In this document: one piece after another, positions 1 through 8,680 of the stretch
Layout: the number at the start of each line of letters is the position of its first letter
Numbering within the stretch: the first letter of the stretch is position 1
Assembly: GCA_964594075.1 (NCBI GenBank)
Contig: CAZQKW010000007.1
Span: 37,022 to 101,021, forward strand
Direction: 5' to 3'
Length of the DNA stretch: 64,000 bases
DNA from: CAZQKW01 sp964594075
GTDB lineage: Bacteria; Desulfobacterota; WTBG01; CAIYCZ01
The notes under the pieces: generated by a model
What the model was told of the DNA's origin: nothing
Databases searched by the model: none
What the model saw: only the letters and a program-made list of their open reading frames with translations
Translations under genes and position numbers: made by a program

Positions 1-942
1 TCCGGTGTTATCATGGCGCTGTGCGTAGTGGCAAGCTGCACCAATAATATTTTATATAAGAGCTGTGATGACCTGTATGGCTTGGGCAGGCTGTCCGTCC
101 AGGTTATTTCTCTTGCGGCGCATGAACAGTTCGATAATCCGGTGCCGATGGACATCTATGCGCCAAAAGAACCGTTCAGGTATCCGGTGATAATTTTTCA
201 GCATGGTTTTACCGGATCAATCAAAGGTTATGAAACAATACTGCATCATCTGGCGAGCCATGGATTTGTGGTCGTGGCGCCGCAGATGTATCCTGCGGGC
301 GGAGGCATGGGCGGTCCGTATCCGACCCCCGAAGAAGAGGCTGCGCTTGGCGTGCAGATTATCGCCTGGGTGCAGGAAAACATAAAGCATGTGGTCCCGG
401 TGAATGCAGATGCGAGGGTGCTGGGGCTCTCCGGGCACTCGCGGGGCGGGCAGATCGCATACCGCATGGCGCTGCAGGTGCCCGAGAAGATAACCGCGCT
501 GTCCGGGGTTGATCCCGTTGATGGATTAGTTATATTCGGACAGACGCTCGCCGTAACCGGACCGCTCACCTTTGATATCCCCACGTTTATTCTTGGCGCC
601 GGACTGGGCCCGGTTCCCCCACCGAACACCCAGTTTGATCTGTCCTGCGCACCGGCAGAAATCGGCTATCAGCATTTCTATGATAATAATCCAAGCCCGT
701 CATGGCTTGCTGTAGCCACCGAACACGGCCATACTGACATGATTGATGAAGAAGACCTGTGTCCCACCGAACCCTGTACGACCTTTTGCCCGGGAGGACC
801 AGACCGCGACGGCATGCGATCGTTTACTGCCGGAACACTTGCAGCTTTTTTCAGCGGCACGCTGCAAAAAAATTGCCGGGCACTGTCAGTGCTTACTGAT
901 CCTGAAGCCGCGCCGGTGGCGTGCACCATGGAGAAAAAATAA
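1..942 (+). CDS. alpha/beta hydrolase, chlorophyllase/dienelactone hydrolase-like, exported (5' end cut)
   Basis: The protein has an alpha/beta-hydrolase fold: an oxyanion-type HGF stretch near residue 65 (counting from the ATG at 13) and a nucleophile elbow G-H-S-R-G-G with Ser143. A TEHGHTDM segment near residue 236 is a good place for the catalytic His. The frame is open to base 1, and the first visible residues end in a V-A-S-C lipobox-like motif. I infer a lipoprotein signal peptide whose start lies beyond the window; the ATG at 13 would leave too short a signal. The substrate is unknown. The DUF169 gene follows after 72 bases on the same strand. Confidence 0.75.
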   Translation, partial: SGVIMALCVVASCTNNILYKSCDDLYGLGRLSVQVISLAAHEQFDNPVPMDIYAPKEPFRYPVIIFQHGFTGSIKGYETILHHLASHGFVVVAPQMYPAGGGMGGPYPTPEEEAALGVQIIAWVQENIKHVVPVNADARVLGLSGHSRGGQIAYRMALQVPEKITALSGVDPVDGLVIFGQTLAVTGPLTFDIPTFILGAGLGPVPPPNTQFDLSCAPAEIGYQHFYDNNPSPSWLAVATEHGHTDMIDEEDLCPTEPCTTFCPGGPDRDGMRSFTAGTLAAFFSGTLQKNCRALSVLTDPEAAPVACTMEKK

Positions 943-1014
943 CACTGCGTGCTGACCGCTTGTTACTGATAGCACGGTTCCCCGAAAAATATTATCACCC
1001 ACACCGGAGGCACT

Positions 1015-1722
1015 ATGAACAAACAGGAAATTGAACTGACCCTGAAGGAAGACCTCGGCGTTAAAAAAGAAATCGTTGCCCTCAAACCATTACGAGAGTT
1101 CCCCCCTGACGTACCCCACTATGAGGGTTTGGCTACGCCGGGTCTCTGCGTGCAGATCGGTGAAGTGGTGCGGGAAGGGCGCACGTTTTATACGACGCGG
1201 GAAAATCATCAGTGCTTTGAAGGCCTTATTGCAACCGGCGTGTGCGAGCTTTCCCGCGATGAGTTCCGCAAAGCGGTAGAAGAGTTTATAGATACGTTTC
1301 CCGCTTATAAAGATGTTGATACTGCCATGGCGTTTTACGAAAAGTGCGTCACCGCGATGCCGGTGCCGAAAGTTGAAAACAAGTGCCTGCTGGTCGGCCC
1401 ATTAAGCACAGTGGACGATCCCGACCTGGTGCTGGTATTCTGCACCCCAAAACAAGCGGACATTCTGGTGCGCATTTACTCCTATCTGGGAAATCTTTTT
1501 GAGGGCTTTGGCGGCAGCGGCGGGTGTTTGTTTAATATTCGCCATGCATATTATAAACGGGTCCCGACCTTTTCCACCAGCGATTTGTCGTGGCGCATGT
1601 TTACCGGTCTGGAGGAACATGAGCTCACCGTTACCGTCCCCTATGAACAGCTCGTTACCATCGCTCCGCATATTAAAGCAACTGTTGAATATGTAAATAA
1701 CTTTTCTGCGATGTTTTCATAG
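1015..1722 (+). CDS. DUF169 family protein
   Basis: A 235-residue cytosolic protein resembling the DUF169 (COG2043) family: an N-terminal region ending in a G-L-C-V-Q-I strand, a middle cysteine-bearing segment, and a glycine-rich F-G-G-S-G-G-C-L-F stretch near residue 165. A strong ribosome site (CCGGAGG) lies just before the ATG. There is no signal peptide or membrane segment. The biochemical role of the family is not established; members often sit near anaerobic metabolism genes. Here it lies between a hydrolase and an SDR dehydrogenase, upstream of an aldehyde oxidoreductase. Confidence 0.75.
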   Translation: MNKQEIELTLKEDLGVKKEIVALKPLREFPPDVPHYEGLATPGLCVQIGEVVREGRTFYTTRENHQCFEGLIATGVCELSRDEFRKAVEEFIDTFPAYKDVDTAMAFYEKCVTAMPVPKVENKCLLVGPLSTVDDPDLVLVFCTPKQADILVRIYSYLGNLFEGFGGSGGCLFNIRHAYYKRVPTFSTSDLSWRMFTGLEEHELTVTVPYEQLVTIAPHIKATVEYVNNFSAMFS

Positions 1723-1775
1723 AAACGGCTGAGTGCTGTTAGCAAAAACGTTTTCCTGGGACAAGGAGGCAGGAC

Positions 1776-2537
1776 ATGAGACTCAAGGACAAAATAGCAC
1801 TGGTTACCGGCGCAGGAGGCGACATCGGTGCGGCAACTGCCCGGCGGTTTGCAGAAGAAGGGGCAACGGTTATCTTAAGCGATATCAAACCGGAGGGCGC
1901 TGAAAAAGTTCTGCAGGAAATTGTTGCACACGGCGGCACCAAGGGATCAATCATTCTTGCCGACGTAACCAAAGAACAGGATATTATTAATCTTTTCCAC
2001 CAGATCAAAGATACGTACCCGCGCCTGGACATTGCAGCCAATATTGCAGGGGGAGATTTTGAAAACAACGTGGCGTTTGAAGACATCACCTATGAACGGA
2101 TGAGCTACAATATTGACGTTAATCTTAAATCCACGATTCTCTGTTGCCGCGAAGAGGCAAAAATTATGATGGAGCAGCAGTATGGCAGAATAGTTAACAT
2201 GAGCTCACTAACCTATCGGGGAAGTTCCATGCAGTTTACCTATGCTGCCTCCAAGGGCGGAATTTTTTCTTTCACGCGCAGCGCAGCCATGGCGCTGGGC
2301 ATGTACAACATAACGGTGAATGCGCTGGCGCCCGCGCTTATAGAGGTGGGGGTTATAAAGGATACATTGGGACCCGATTTATGGGAGGCATTAAGGGATG
2401 ACTGCGCGTCGCGGTATCCTTTGGGTCGGGTCGGCCAGCCTATTGACGCGGCAAATCTCGCCCTGTTTCTCGCTTCAGACGAAGCATCATTTATCACCGG
2501 CCAGGTTATTGAACTTTCGGGAGGCGCCCGGCTATAG
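1776..2537 (+). CDS. SDR-family oxidoreductase (FabG-like)
   Basis: A classical short-chain dehydrogenase of 253 residues, the usual length. It shows the T-G-A-G-G-D-I-G nucleotide-binding motif near residue 11, an N-I-A-G-G motif near residue 90, the catalytic Ser in an N-M-S-S segment, the Y-x3-K pair in Y-A-A-S-K-G-G, and a C-terminal G-Q-V-I-E-L-S-G-G typical of the FabG-like branch. It should reduce or oxidise a carbonyl/hydroxyl substrate with NAD(P)(H); the substrate cannot be told. AAGGAGG sits just before the ATG. It is in line with the DUF169 gene and may be co-transcribed with it. Confidence 0.85.
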   Translation: MRLKDKIALVTGAGGDIGAATARRFAEEGATVILSDIKPEGAEKVLQEIVAHGGTKGSIILADVTKEQDIINLFHQIKDTYPRLDIAANIAGGDFENNVAFEDITYERMSYNIDVNLKSTILCCREEAKIMMEQQYGRIVNMSSLTYRGSSMQFTYAASKGGIFSFTRSAAMALGMYNITVNALAPALIEVGVIKDTLGPDLWEALRDDCASRYPLGRVGQPIDAANLALFLASDEASFITGQVIELSGGARL

Positions 2538-2576
2538 CACGCAACACCAAGAACAAAAACTTAATTAAGCCACCGA

Positions 2577-2675
2577 GTCATTCTGCGGCTCGACCGCAGA
2601 ATCCAGGAACTGTTTACACATACCGGCAATAAGGTCTATCCACTGTTAGATCCTGCGATCAAGTCGCAGGATGAC
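2577..2675. repeat. dispersed GTCATTCTG-type intergenic repeat with two hairpins
   Basis: In the 386-base gap between the SDR and AOR genes, two hairpins follow each other: one from GTCATTCTGCGG to CGCAGAATCC, one from GATCCTGCGA to TCGCAGGATGAC. The outer ends are imperfect inverted copies (GTCATTCTG / AGGATGAC). Related sequences occur near 33.3, 34.5 and 36.2 kb. The rest of the gap holds no gene I can support. Confidence 0.6.
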
Positions 2676-2923
2676 TAATAACATTATGCCGTGTTTTCCT
2701 GTACTTATCTATGCCTCACTTATATAATTTCCTATACAAGAACAAATAGGGTAATCTATCGGGTTATACACGCTGGAAACAGGTGCTGCGCAATATATTA
2801 TAAACTGATTTCTCCCTGAAGCCTTTTCTTGTAATAAGCGAGCATGCACTGGTCACATATTTCTTTCTGTGTGCTCGGTGGTTAATCATACACAAAACGG
2901 TTTGCACTGCGAGGAGACACATT

Positions 2924-4882
2924 ATGGAAAAAAAGTATGGATGGGCAGGAACCATATTAAGAATAAACGCGTCAACCGGTGAGGCGGCCAGGGTTGACAG
3001 CGCTGACTGTTATGCTGACGATTTTGTTGGCGGACGGGCACTGGCAGCCCGTATATACTGGGATGAAGTATCGCAACGCACCGATCCATTAAGCCCGGAA
3101 AATGTTCTCATGCTGATGCCCGGTCCGCTGGGCGGAACCCCGGCAACTGCATGTTCCCGCTGGGTAATGGCTGCAAAGTCCCCATATTATTATCCTGACC
3201 AGTATAGTTTCGGTAATGCGGGAGGATTTATGGGGGCTGCCATAAAGTTTGCCGGCTATGACGGCATTCTTATTTGGGGAAAAGCCGCTGTGCCTTCCTA
3301 TATTCTGATAGAAGATGACCGTGTGGAGTTGAGGGATGCCCGGGGACTCTGGGGACTTTCCACCGATGATACCATGAAAAAGATCAAGGAGGTTCATGGG
3401 GAAAACGCGCATCTGGTATGCATTGGCCCGGCAGGAGAGAATTTAGTTCGCTTCGCAATCGCCGTGACCGAACAGGGCGGCGCTGTCTCAAGCGGCATGG
3501 GGGCGGTTATGGGATCAAAGAATCTTAAAGCAGTTGTGGTAAAGGGTTCACACAAAGTCCCGGTCGCCTATCCGGATAAATTAAAGGAACTTAATAAACG
3601 CATTCGCACCCTCCGTAAAGGATTGAATGAAAGTGTTTACATGACTGAACCGTTTCTTGAGGGTATTGAGAAAGTAAAACCCACCCCCTGCTATGGCTGT
3701 CCTGCCGGATGTATGCGCGCGTCATTCCGTCATGTCTCGGGGCTAACAGAAGTCCGCAAGACTTGTGCTGCCGCATTCTGCTACCTCCCGTTTGATACCC
3801 CGTATCATGGCCATCCCACTGAAATTCCGTTTATTGCGACTTCCTATTGTGATCGCTTCGGCCTGGATACCGGCGAATTTACCAATTTAATCATCTGGCT
3901 CAAGAAATGTTTTGAACGCGGCTTGTTAAGCGAGAAGGAAACCGGTCTGCCCCTGTCTAAAATAGGCAGCCGTGAATTCCTGGAGGCGTATATTGATATG
4001 GTTGTGCACCGAAAAGGCTTTGGCGATGTGCTTGCGTTTGGGTGTCGGCGCGCGTCCATTGCAAAAGGCCCGGCGTTTGAACAAACCGCGTTGGAGCGAA
4101 TCACCCCCTCTGGATATAACAATGACGCATACGGTGCCCGGGTGTTTTTAATTACCGCTCTTTTTTATGCCACGGAACCGCGCAATCCCATTATCCAGCT
4201 TCATGAAGTCAATTTTCTGTTGCTCAAGTGGGCATTGTGGCACACCACGGGAGGCGCCATGTCGCCCGTTACCACCGAAGACCTGCGAACAATTGCGAAA
4301 CGGGTATGGGGAGGCGAAACCGCAGTTGATTTTTCCACCTATGAGGGCAAGGCGCTGGCAGCGCTGATGATTCAGAATCGCCAGCATGCAAAGGAAACCC
4401 TGGTCGCCTGCGACCGCTATTTCCCAATTCTTGACACTGACCAGAAGGAAGATCATATGGGCGACCCGACTTTTGAACCGTCGCTGTTTTCTGCCGTAAC
4501 GGGAATTGAGATGAGCGAAGCCGATTATTACCAACTGGGTGAGCGCTCTTTTAACATCCAACGTGCTATTTATAGCCGCGAAGGCATTGCCGGCAGAAAA
4601 TTCGACGTTCTCAATGAGTTTAATTTTACCGAGCCGGTTGAAAAGTCGGACGGTGTGTTTGGCATGTTCAACCCTGACCTTGAATTGCCGGGCAAGGGCG
4701 AGGAACTTGTGGTCCGCAAGGGGCAAACCATTGACCGGCAGGCATTTGAGAAACTGAAAGACGAATATTATCAGTTGCGAGGCTGGGATGTGGAAACCGG
4801 CTTGCAGACCAGGAAAAAGCTGGAGGAGCTTGGTTTGGGGAAAATATGCAACGAGCTTGAGAAGACAGGGCTTTTGAAATGA
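2924..4882 (+). CDS. aor: aldehyde:ferredoxin oxidoreductase family protein (tungsten enzyme)
   Basis: A 652-residue protein of the AOR family: an N-terminal G-W-A-G-x-I-L-R-I-N opening, an F-V-G-G-R-A-L-A motif near residue 33, and a glycine-rich S-F-G-N-A-G-G-F-M-G segment in the cofactor-binding domain. Cluster ligands C-x2-C-x3-C are seen at Cys256, Cys259 and Cys263, with a fourth candidate at Cys496. Characterised members carry tungstopterin plus a [4Fe-4S] cluster and oxidise aldehydes to acids with ferredoxin. The physiological aldehyde is unknown here. GAGGAGAC precedes the ATG. The tupABC operon at the other end of the window would supply the metal (inference). Confidence 0.88.
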   Translation: MEKKYGWAGTILRINASTGEAARVDSADCYADDFVGGRALAARIYWDEVSQRTDPLSPENVLMLMPGPLGGTPATACSRWVMAAKSPYYYPDQYSFGNAGGFMGAAIKFAGYDGILIWGKAAVPSYILIEDDRVELRDARGLWGLSTDDTMKKIKEVHGENAHLVCIGPAGENLVRFAIAVTEQGGAVSSGMGAVMGSKNLKAVVVKGSHKVPVAYPDKLKELNKRIRTLRKGLNESVYMTEPFLEGIEKVKPTPCYGCPAGCMRASFRHVSGLTEVRKTCAAAFCYLPFDTPYHGHPTEIPFIATSYCDRFGLDTGEFTNLIIWLKKCFERGLLSEKETGLPLSKIGSREFLEAYIDMVVHRKGFGDVLAFGCRRASIAKGPAFEQTALERITPSGYNNDAYGARVFLITALFYATEPRNPIIQLHEVNFLLLKWALWHTTGGAMSPVTTEDLRTIAKRVWGGETAVDFSTYEGKALAALMIQNRQHAKETLVACDRYFPILDTDQKEDHMGDPTFEPSLFSAVTGIEMSEADYYQLGERSFNIQRAIYSREGIAGRKFDVLNEFNFTEPVEKSDGVFGMFNPDLELPGKGEELVVRKGQTIDRQAFEKLKDEYYQLRGWDVETGLQTRKKLEELGLGKICNELEKTGLLK

Positions 4883-4910
4883 AAGCACAGAGAACATAGT
4901 CCGGAATTGA

Positions 4911-4950
4911 AAAACAGGCGGGTGTTGACATTTCCTGCCTGTTTTTTTGT
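4911..4950 (+). terminator. intrinsic terminator after the AOR gene
   Basis: A hairpin with arms AAACAGGC and GCCTGTTT is followed by a run of T, 29 bases past the AOR stop. The remaining gap to 5250 holds AT-rich DNA and the ribosome site AAAAAAGGAGAAGG of the next gene. No other gene is visible there. Confidence 0.8.
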
Positions 4951-5250
4951 TGTCTCTCAACCTTGAGCGCTTTTCTCCTGTGCAATCGGCGATAACGTTT
5001 CCGGGTGGGCAGGCGTTCCCTTGCGCGCCTTCTCTGACTGAAAAATCCACCACTATGTCGCTGAATAAAGACATACACTAATTACCGAAACATAAATACG
5101 TGTTACTACATCGTGGATGATTTGATTTTTTATGTATTTTCAAATAATTATATTATGTGGGGACATTTACATTTTGTTGTTCGGTTTTTTTCTGGCTCGG
5201 TTTTTGAAAATCTGTAATTAACAAAAACCTCAGAAAAAAGGAGAAGGGCC

Positions 5251-7494
5251 ATGAAGATGACAAAAAAGACAATTATTTTATTAGTTATCTTGTTCTCGTC
5301 TATCCCTTTTATTTCCTCTGCCCAACAAAAACCTGGGCAACAGAATAATGGCGAGACGCTGATCGGTCGCATATCCTATATTGAGGGACAACTGCTGCGG
5401 TATGTGCCCGAGGAGAAGGACTGGGTTGCTGCAGTCCCTGATGCGCCGTTCGGCATCGAGGATTCATTGTATACGCCTGAAAACAGCCGTGCGGAATTTA
5501 TTATTCCCAATAATACCTGGATACGCATTGATGATAAAACACAGATTCAGGTGTTAGCGCTGTTGCCTGATATCACGCACGTTGATATCGCGTCAGGGGT
5601 GGCCCGCTTTTATAATAGAAGTTCTGCGGCGGTTATCAAAGCCGCAACATCTTTCGGGTTTGTCGTTGCTCCCGCAGATACAATGTTTGATCTGTATGTG
5701 GGGAATGAATCAGTTGAAGTCATTGCGCTGCAGGGAACCGTTGAATTTATCCATAATGCAAAGAATACCAAGTATGAAGTAAGCGCCGGTTCATTTGCCA
5801 TCCGTGCAGACGCCACGCGGGTTGCATCCATCAATGGCGCAGCGATGCCGGCATGGAATTCCTGGAATGACATTCGGGATGAGGTGTGGCAGAAGCGGCG
5901 TGCCCATGGGGAGAACTCAGCCCGGTATTTGCCCCCAGGCTTACGGGATGACGCCTATGCTTTAGAAGAAAATGGCAGGTGGGAGCGGGTCTATTACGAT
6001 GGCGCATATCGCAATTTCTGGCGGCCGCTGTATATCTATGACGGCTGGTCGCCGTATACAGTAGGCAGATGGACAGTCTGGTATGGCGACCACTGCTGGA
6101 TTCCCTATGAACCGTTTGGCTATGTCACTCACCACTATGGAACCTGGGTGTATGTAAACCAGTGCCGGTGCTGGTACTGGGCACCGCCGGTTACCTTTGT
6201 GCCGGTGGTCAGAGGGCCGTTCATTGCCTTTTACTGGTATCCCGGTCGGGTTTCGTGGATATATACTGATACGTATATAGGATGGGTGCCGCTTGCGCCC
6301 TGGGAGCCTTATTATTGTTATCGCTACTGGGGACCTGCTTCAATCATAATCTACAACGTTAATATAAAACATATTCACAAGGGCAGACACCACCATGAGA
6401 AGCATGCGGTCATGGTCAGAAAGGATGACTTTTACCATCTTGACAATTACCGGGACGCAACGGTTAAAAATTTTAAAAAAGTCTCCTGGACCGGCAAATA
6501 CCGGCGCATCCCGGTTATTTCCGATCAGGTAATAAAAAACGGCACACACATAAAGGAGCGCTATAATTTTTCTAACAAGCCTGCAGGCTATAAACCCCAC
6601 CCATCAATTGTGGAACGGATTACACACAACCGCGCTCAGGCAGAACAAGCAAAAAAGGGGTCGGGCCGCGAACTGTTACAACGCATTGCCCGCGTGCCAA
6701 AAGATGACGCGCCATCCGGCGGTGCGGTAAACATTCCTGAAATTGCCAGAAAGCATGCTCCTGATCGGGGTATTGATACGGTCCGCACCCAGCCCGGCCC
6801 TCAATGGCATGCCTCCCAGCCTGAGCATCCGCATCCTGCGGAACCAGTGTCGCACAGGACGCCGGTTCCCCGGTACGCGCGCCCGGGTGGAGAATCTCAA
6901 CCGATTGATAACAAACCGCCGCGCGCTTCCGGCATAGCAAATACCCGGCCACCAAAAGTGGATGCTATCACCATTGAGCGGCCGGAGAAACCCGCAAAAT
7001 TGAAACCGGACCAATCCCGGCCGCCGCAGCCGCCATCGTCAGAGCTCCCGCCGCCAAAAGAATATACACCTGCCGACGAAATCCGAGAGCCGCACCCACG
7101 GCCTGTTACACCGCGGGCTGAAAGAAAATTATATAACAGGCTCCCTGAAGCGCCCACACGGCTCAAGGAAGAAAAACCATTTAATCATTTTTCTTCGGGG
7201 CGATCGGCGGAACCTGATAGACCGTCCAGCTTTGAACGCAGCCAACCCGCGTCGCGTAATCCAGTTATAGTGGCGCCGCCGGAGATAGGCATCGGTCGGC
7301 CAGAGCGGCCGGTGCCCTTGAGACCGGAACGGGTTGTGCCACAATCTTCACCGCCACCCGCGGAGTTGCGAGAAACAACGCCGCAGCAGCCGGTATATCC
7401 ACAACCATCGCCGCCGTCGCGACACTCAGGGTATGGGCAACAGCAGCGCTACGCACCGCAGCGCGGCCTTCAACTCCAGAACAGATACCGTTAA
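5251..7494 (+). CDS. secreted FecR-domain / DUF6600 protein with proline-rich tail
   Basis: A 747-residue exported protein. Residues 1-25 form a signal peptide ending near S-S-A-Q. Residues 35-200 look like a FecR-type beta domain. Residues 225-380 are extraordinarily rich in Trp, Tyr and Pro (short W-x-P and Y-W units such as G-R-W-T-V-W-Y-G), as in DUF6600 proteins. A basic H/K-rich segment follows near residue 375-395, and the last 300 residues are a low-complexity Pro/Arg/Glu-rich tail. It probably acts in the periplasm or at the cell surface; no catalytic role is suggested. It is flanked by terminators on both sides and appears monocistronic. Confidence 0.8.
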   Translation: MKMTKKTIILLVILFSSIPFISSAQQKPGQQNNGETLIGRISYIEGQLLRYVPEEKDWVAAVPDAPFGIEDSLYTPENSRAEFIIPNNTWIRIDDKTQIQVLALLPDITHVDIASGVARFYNRSSAAVIKAATSFGFVVAPADTMFDLYVGNESVEVIALQGTVEFIHNAKNTKYEVSAGSFAIRADATRVASINGAAMPAWNSWNDIRDEVWQKRRAHGENSARYLPPGLRDDAYALEENGRWERVYYDGAYRNFWRPLYIYDGWSPYTVGRWTVWYGDHCWIPYEPFGYVTHHYGTWVYVNQCRCWYWAPPVTFVPVVRGPFIAFYWYPGRVSWIYTDTYIGWVPLAPWEPYYCYRYWGPASIIIYNVNIKHIHKGRHHHEKHAVMVRKDDFYHLDNYRDATVKNFKKVSWTGKYRRIPVISDQVIKNGTHIKERYNFSNKPAGYKPHPSIVERITHNRAQAEQAKKGSGRELLQRIARVPKDDAPSGGAVNIPEIARKHAPDRGIDTVRTQPGPQWHASQPEHPHPAEPVSHRTPVPRYARPGGESQPIDNKPPRASGIANTRPPKVDAITIERPEKPAKLKPDQSRPPQPPSSELPPPKEYTPADEIREPHPRPVTPRAERKLYNRLPEAPTRLKEEKPFNHFSSGRSAEPDRPSSFERSQPASRNPVIVAPPEIGIGRPERPVPLRPERVVPQSSPPPAELRETTPQQPVYPQPSPPSRHSGYGQQQRYAPQRGLQLQNRYR

Positions 7495-7512
7495 CGAGCG
7501 CCATAGTGCGCG

Positions 7513-7555
7513 CACGCCGGGGAGGTGTGCTATCTGCCCTTCCCGGCGTGTTTTT
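7513..7555 (+). terminator. intrinsic terminator between convergent genes
   Basis: A 9-bp perfect stem (CACGCCGGG / CCCGGCGTG) with a 20-base loop is followed by TTTTT. It ends the FecR/DUF6600 gene and abuts the stop of the convergent NAD(P)-binding gene. Confidence 0.8.
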
Positions 7556-8489
7556 AATGTGCCTGTTGCTGTCCGCCTTTTGCCAGAGCTTCCTTTACGG
7601 CGGGAACCGCCTGCTTCAGATATTCGCCCACGGTCTGAAATTTTATGCCAAAAATTTCCTGTATCACTGAATGGTCGATTTTCTTGTCTATCAGAAAATC
7701 CTGAAGCTGCTCTGCAGTGAAAAATGCCTTTTGCGGGTTGCTTTTAACCATGGCGATGAGCTGCTCCTTTGACACCCCTTCAGTATAATGGGCGTTTATG
7801 CCGGCTTCCTGAGCTATCATGTTAAGAAGGTCTCCCTGGGTGATACAGTCAGGCCCGCCGATTTCAAGCGTTTTATGGGACGCTTTCGGGTTGGTAAGAG
7901 CATCTACCATGCACCGGGCAAGATCAATGTGAGAGAGCGGGTTCATATGGAAATCAATGGGGCCGGTAGGCCATTTATTCGTTTCTCCCAGTTTGATAAC
8001 CGTGGGAATATGAAAAAATTGAAAATCCTTGAACATTCCCGAAGGCTTGAAAATAGTGTAGTCAAGGCCTGATTGCCTGAGTGCTTCCTCAGCCTGGTGT
8101 TTGGCGCGATACATGTCTGAGACACACTGCGGGCCAACACCAGCCGCCGAGACATGGATGATTTTCCTCACGCCTTTTTTTCTGCCCACCTCAATCAGAT
8201 TCTTTATGCCCTGCTCTTCAACATCTTTATACGTGCGCCCCTTTTGCATTTCACCCGGCGTGAGACGTATGGAGACAATAACGCCCTCAATACCCTCGAG
8301 CGCCCGTTCAAGCGATCCGGTGTCAAGTATATCGCCTTCAACAAATTCCACCTTATCCTTTGCTTCGCCAAGCTTATCCCTGTTTGAGGTGCTTCGCACC
8401 AGCGCTCTTACGGCATGTCCTTTGGTGACGGCAATTTTCGCTGCTGCGCTGCCCACATCCCCTGTTGCGCCCACTACTAATACTTTCAT
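7554..8489 (-). CDS. NAD(P)H-binding atypical SDR (NmrA/NAD-dependent epimerase-like)
   Basis: A 311-residue protein with an N-terminal Rossmann motif G-A-T-G-D-V-G at residues 7-13, as in atypical/extended SDRs of the NmrA-like group. A V-S-A-A-G-V-G segment and a Y-R-A-K-H-Q-A-E-E motif in the middle suggest a retained Y-x3-K-like pair. Possible roles are an NAD(P)H-dependent reductase or a redox sensor; the sequence does not decide. It lies 191 bases downstream of the last glycosyltransferase of the glycan operon on the same strand, with AAGGAGG before its ATG, so it may be a separate unit. Confidence 0.75.
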   Translation of the reverse strand: MKVLVVGATGDVGSAAAKIAVTKGHAVRALVRSTSNRDKLGEAKDKVEFVEGDILDTGSLERALEGIEGVIVSIRLTPGEMQKGRTYKDVEEQGIKNLIEVGRKKGVRKIIHVSAAGVGPQCVSDMYRAKHQAEEALRQSGLDYTIFKPSGMFKDFQFFHIPTVIKLGETNKWPTGPIDFHMNPLSHIDLARCMVDALTNPKASHKTLEIGGPDCITQGDLLNMIAQEAGINAHYTEGVSKEQLIAMVKSNPQKAFFTAEQLQDFLIDKKIDHSVIQEIFGIKFQTVGEYLKQAVPAVKEALAKGGQQQAH

Positions 8490-8680
8490 ACTGTTTCCTC
8501 CTTGTTAAATGATAATGTCAATAAACTACCCCGGAGAACACCAGAATACCCCCGGGAAACACCGTGGTCTTCGGCACGCTCAGTCAAGTCGTTACAAAGC
8601 GTCGTCCTGTTTTTATGGCAGTTTTGACAGTAGCTGTTGCATAGCTAACAAGCCGGCTTTCTTTTTTAAGCTGTTTCAGC

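Noticed and set aside
4148..5074. 308-codon minus-strand frame antisense to the AOR gene
   Set aside because: Shadow of a real gene with clear motifs; its product resembles no family and it runs across a terminator. The same applies to the long antisense frames near 11.4-12.1, 26.6-27.7, 28.8-29.6, 42.8-43.6 and 45.0-46.0 kb.
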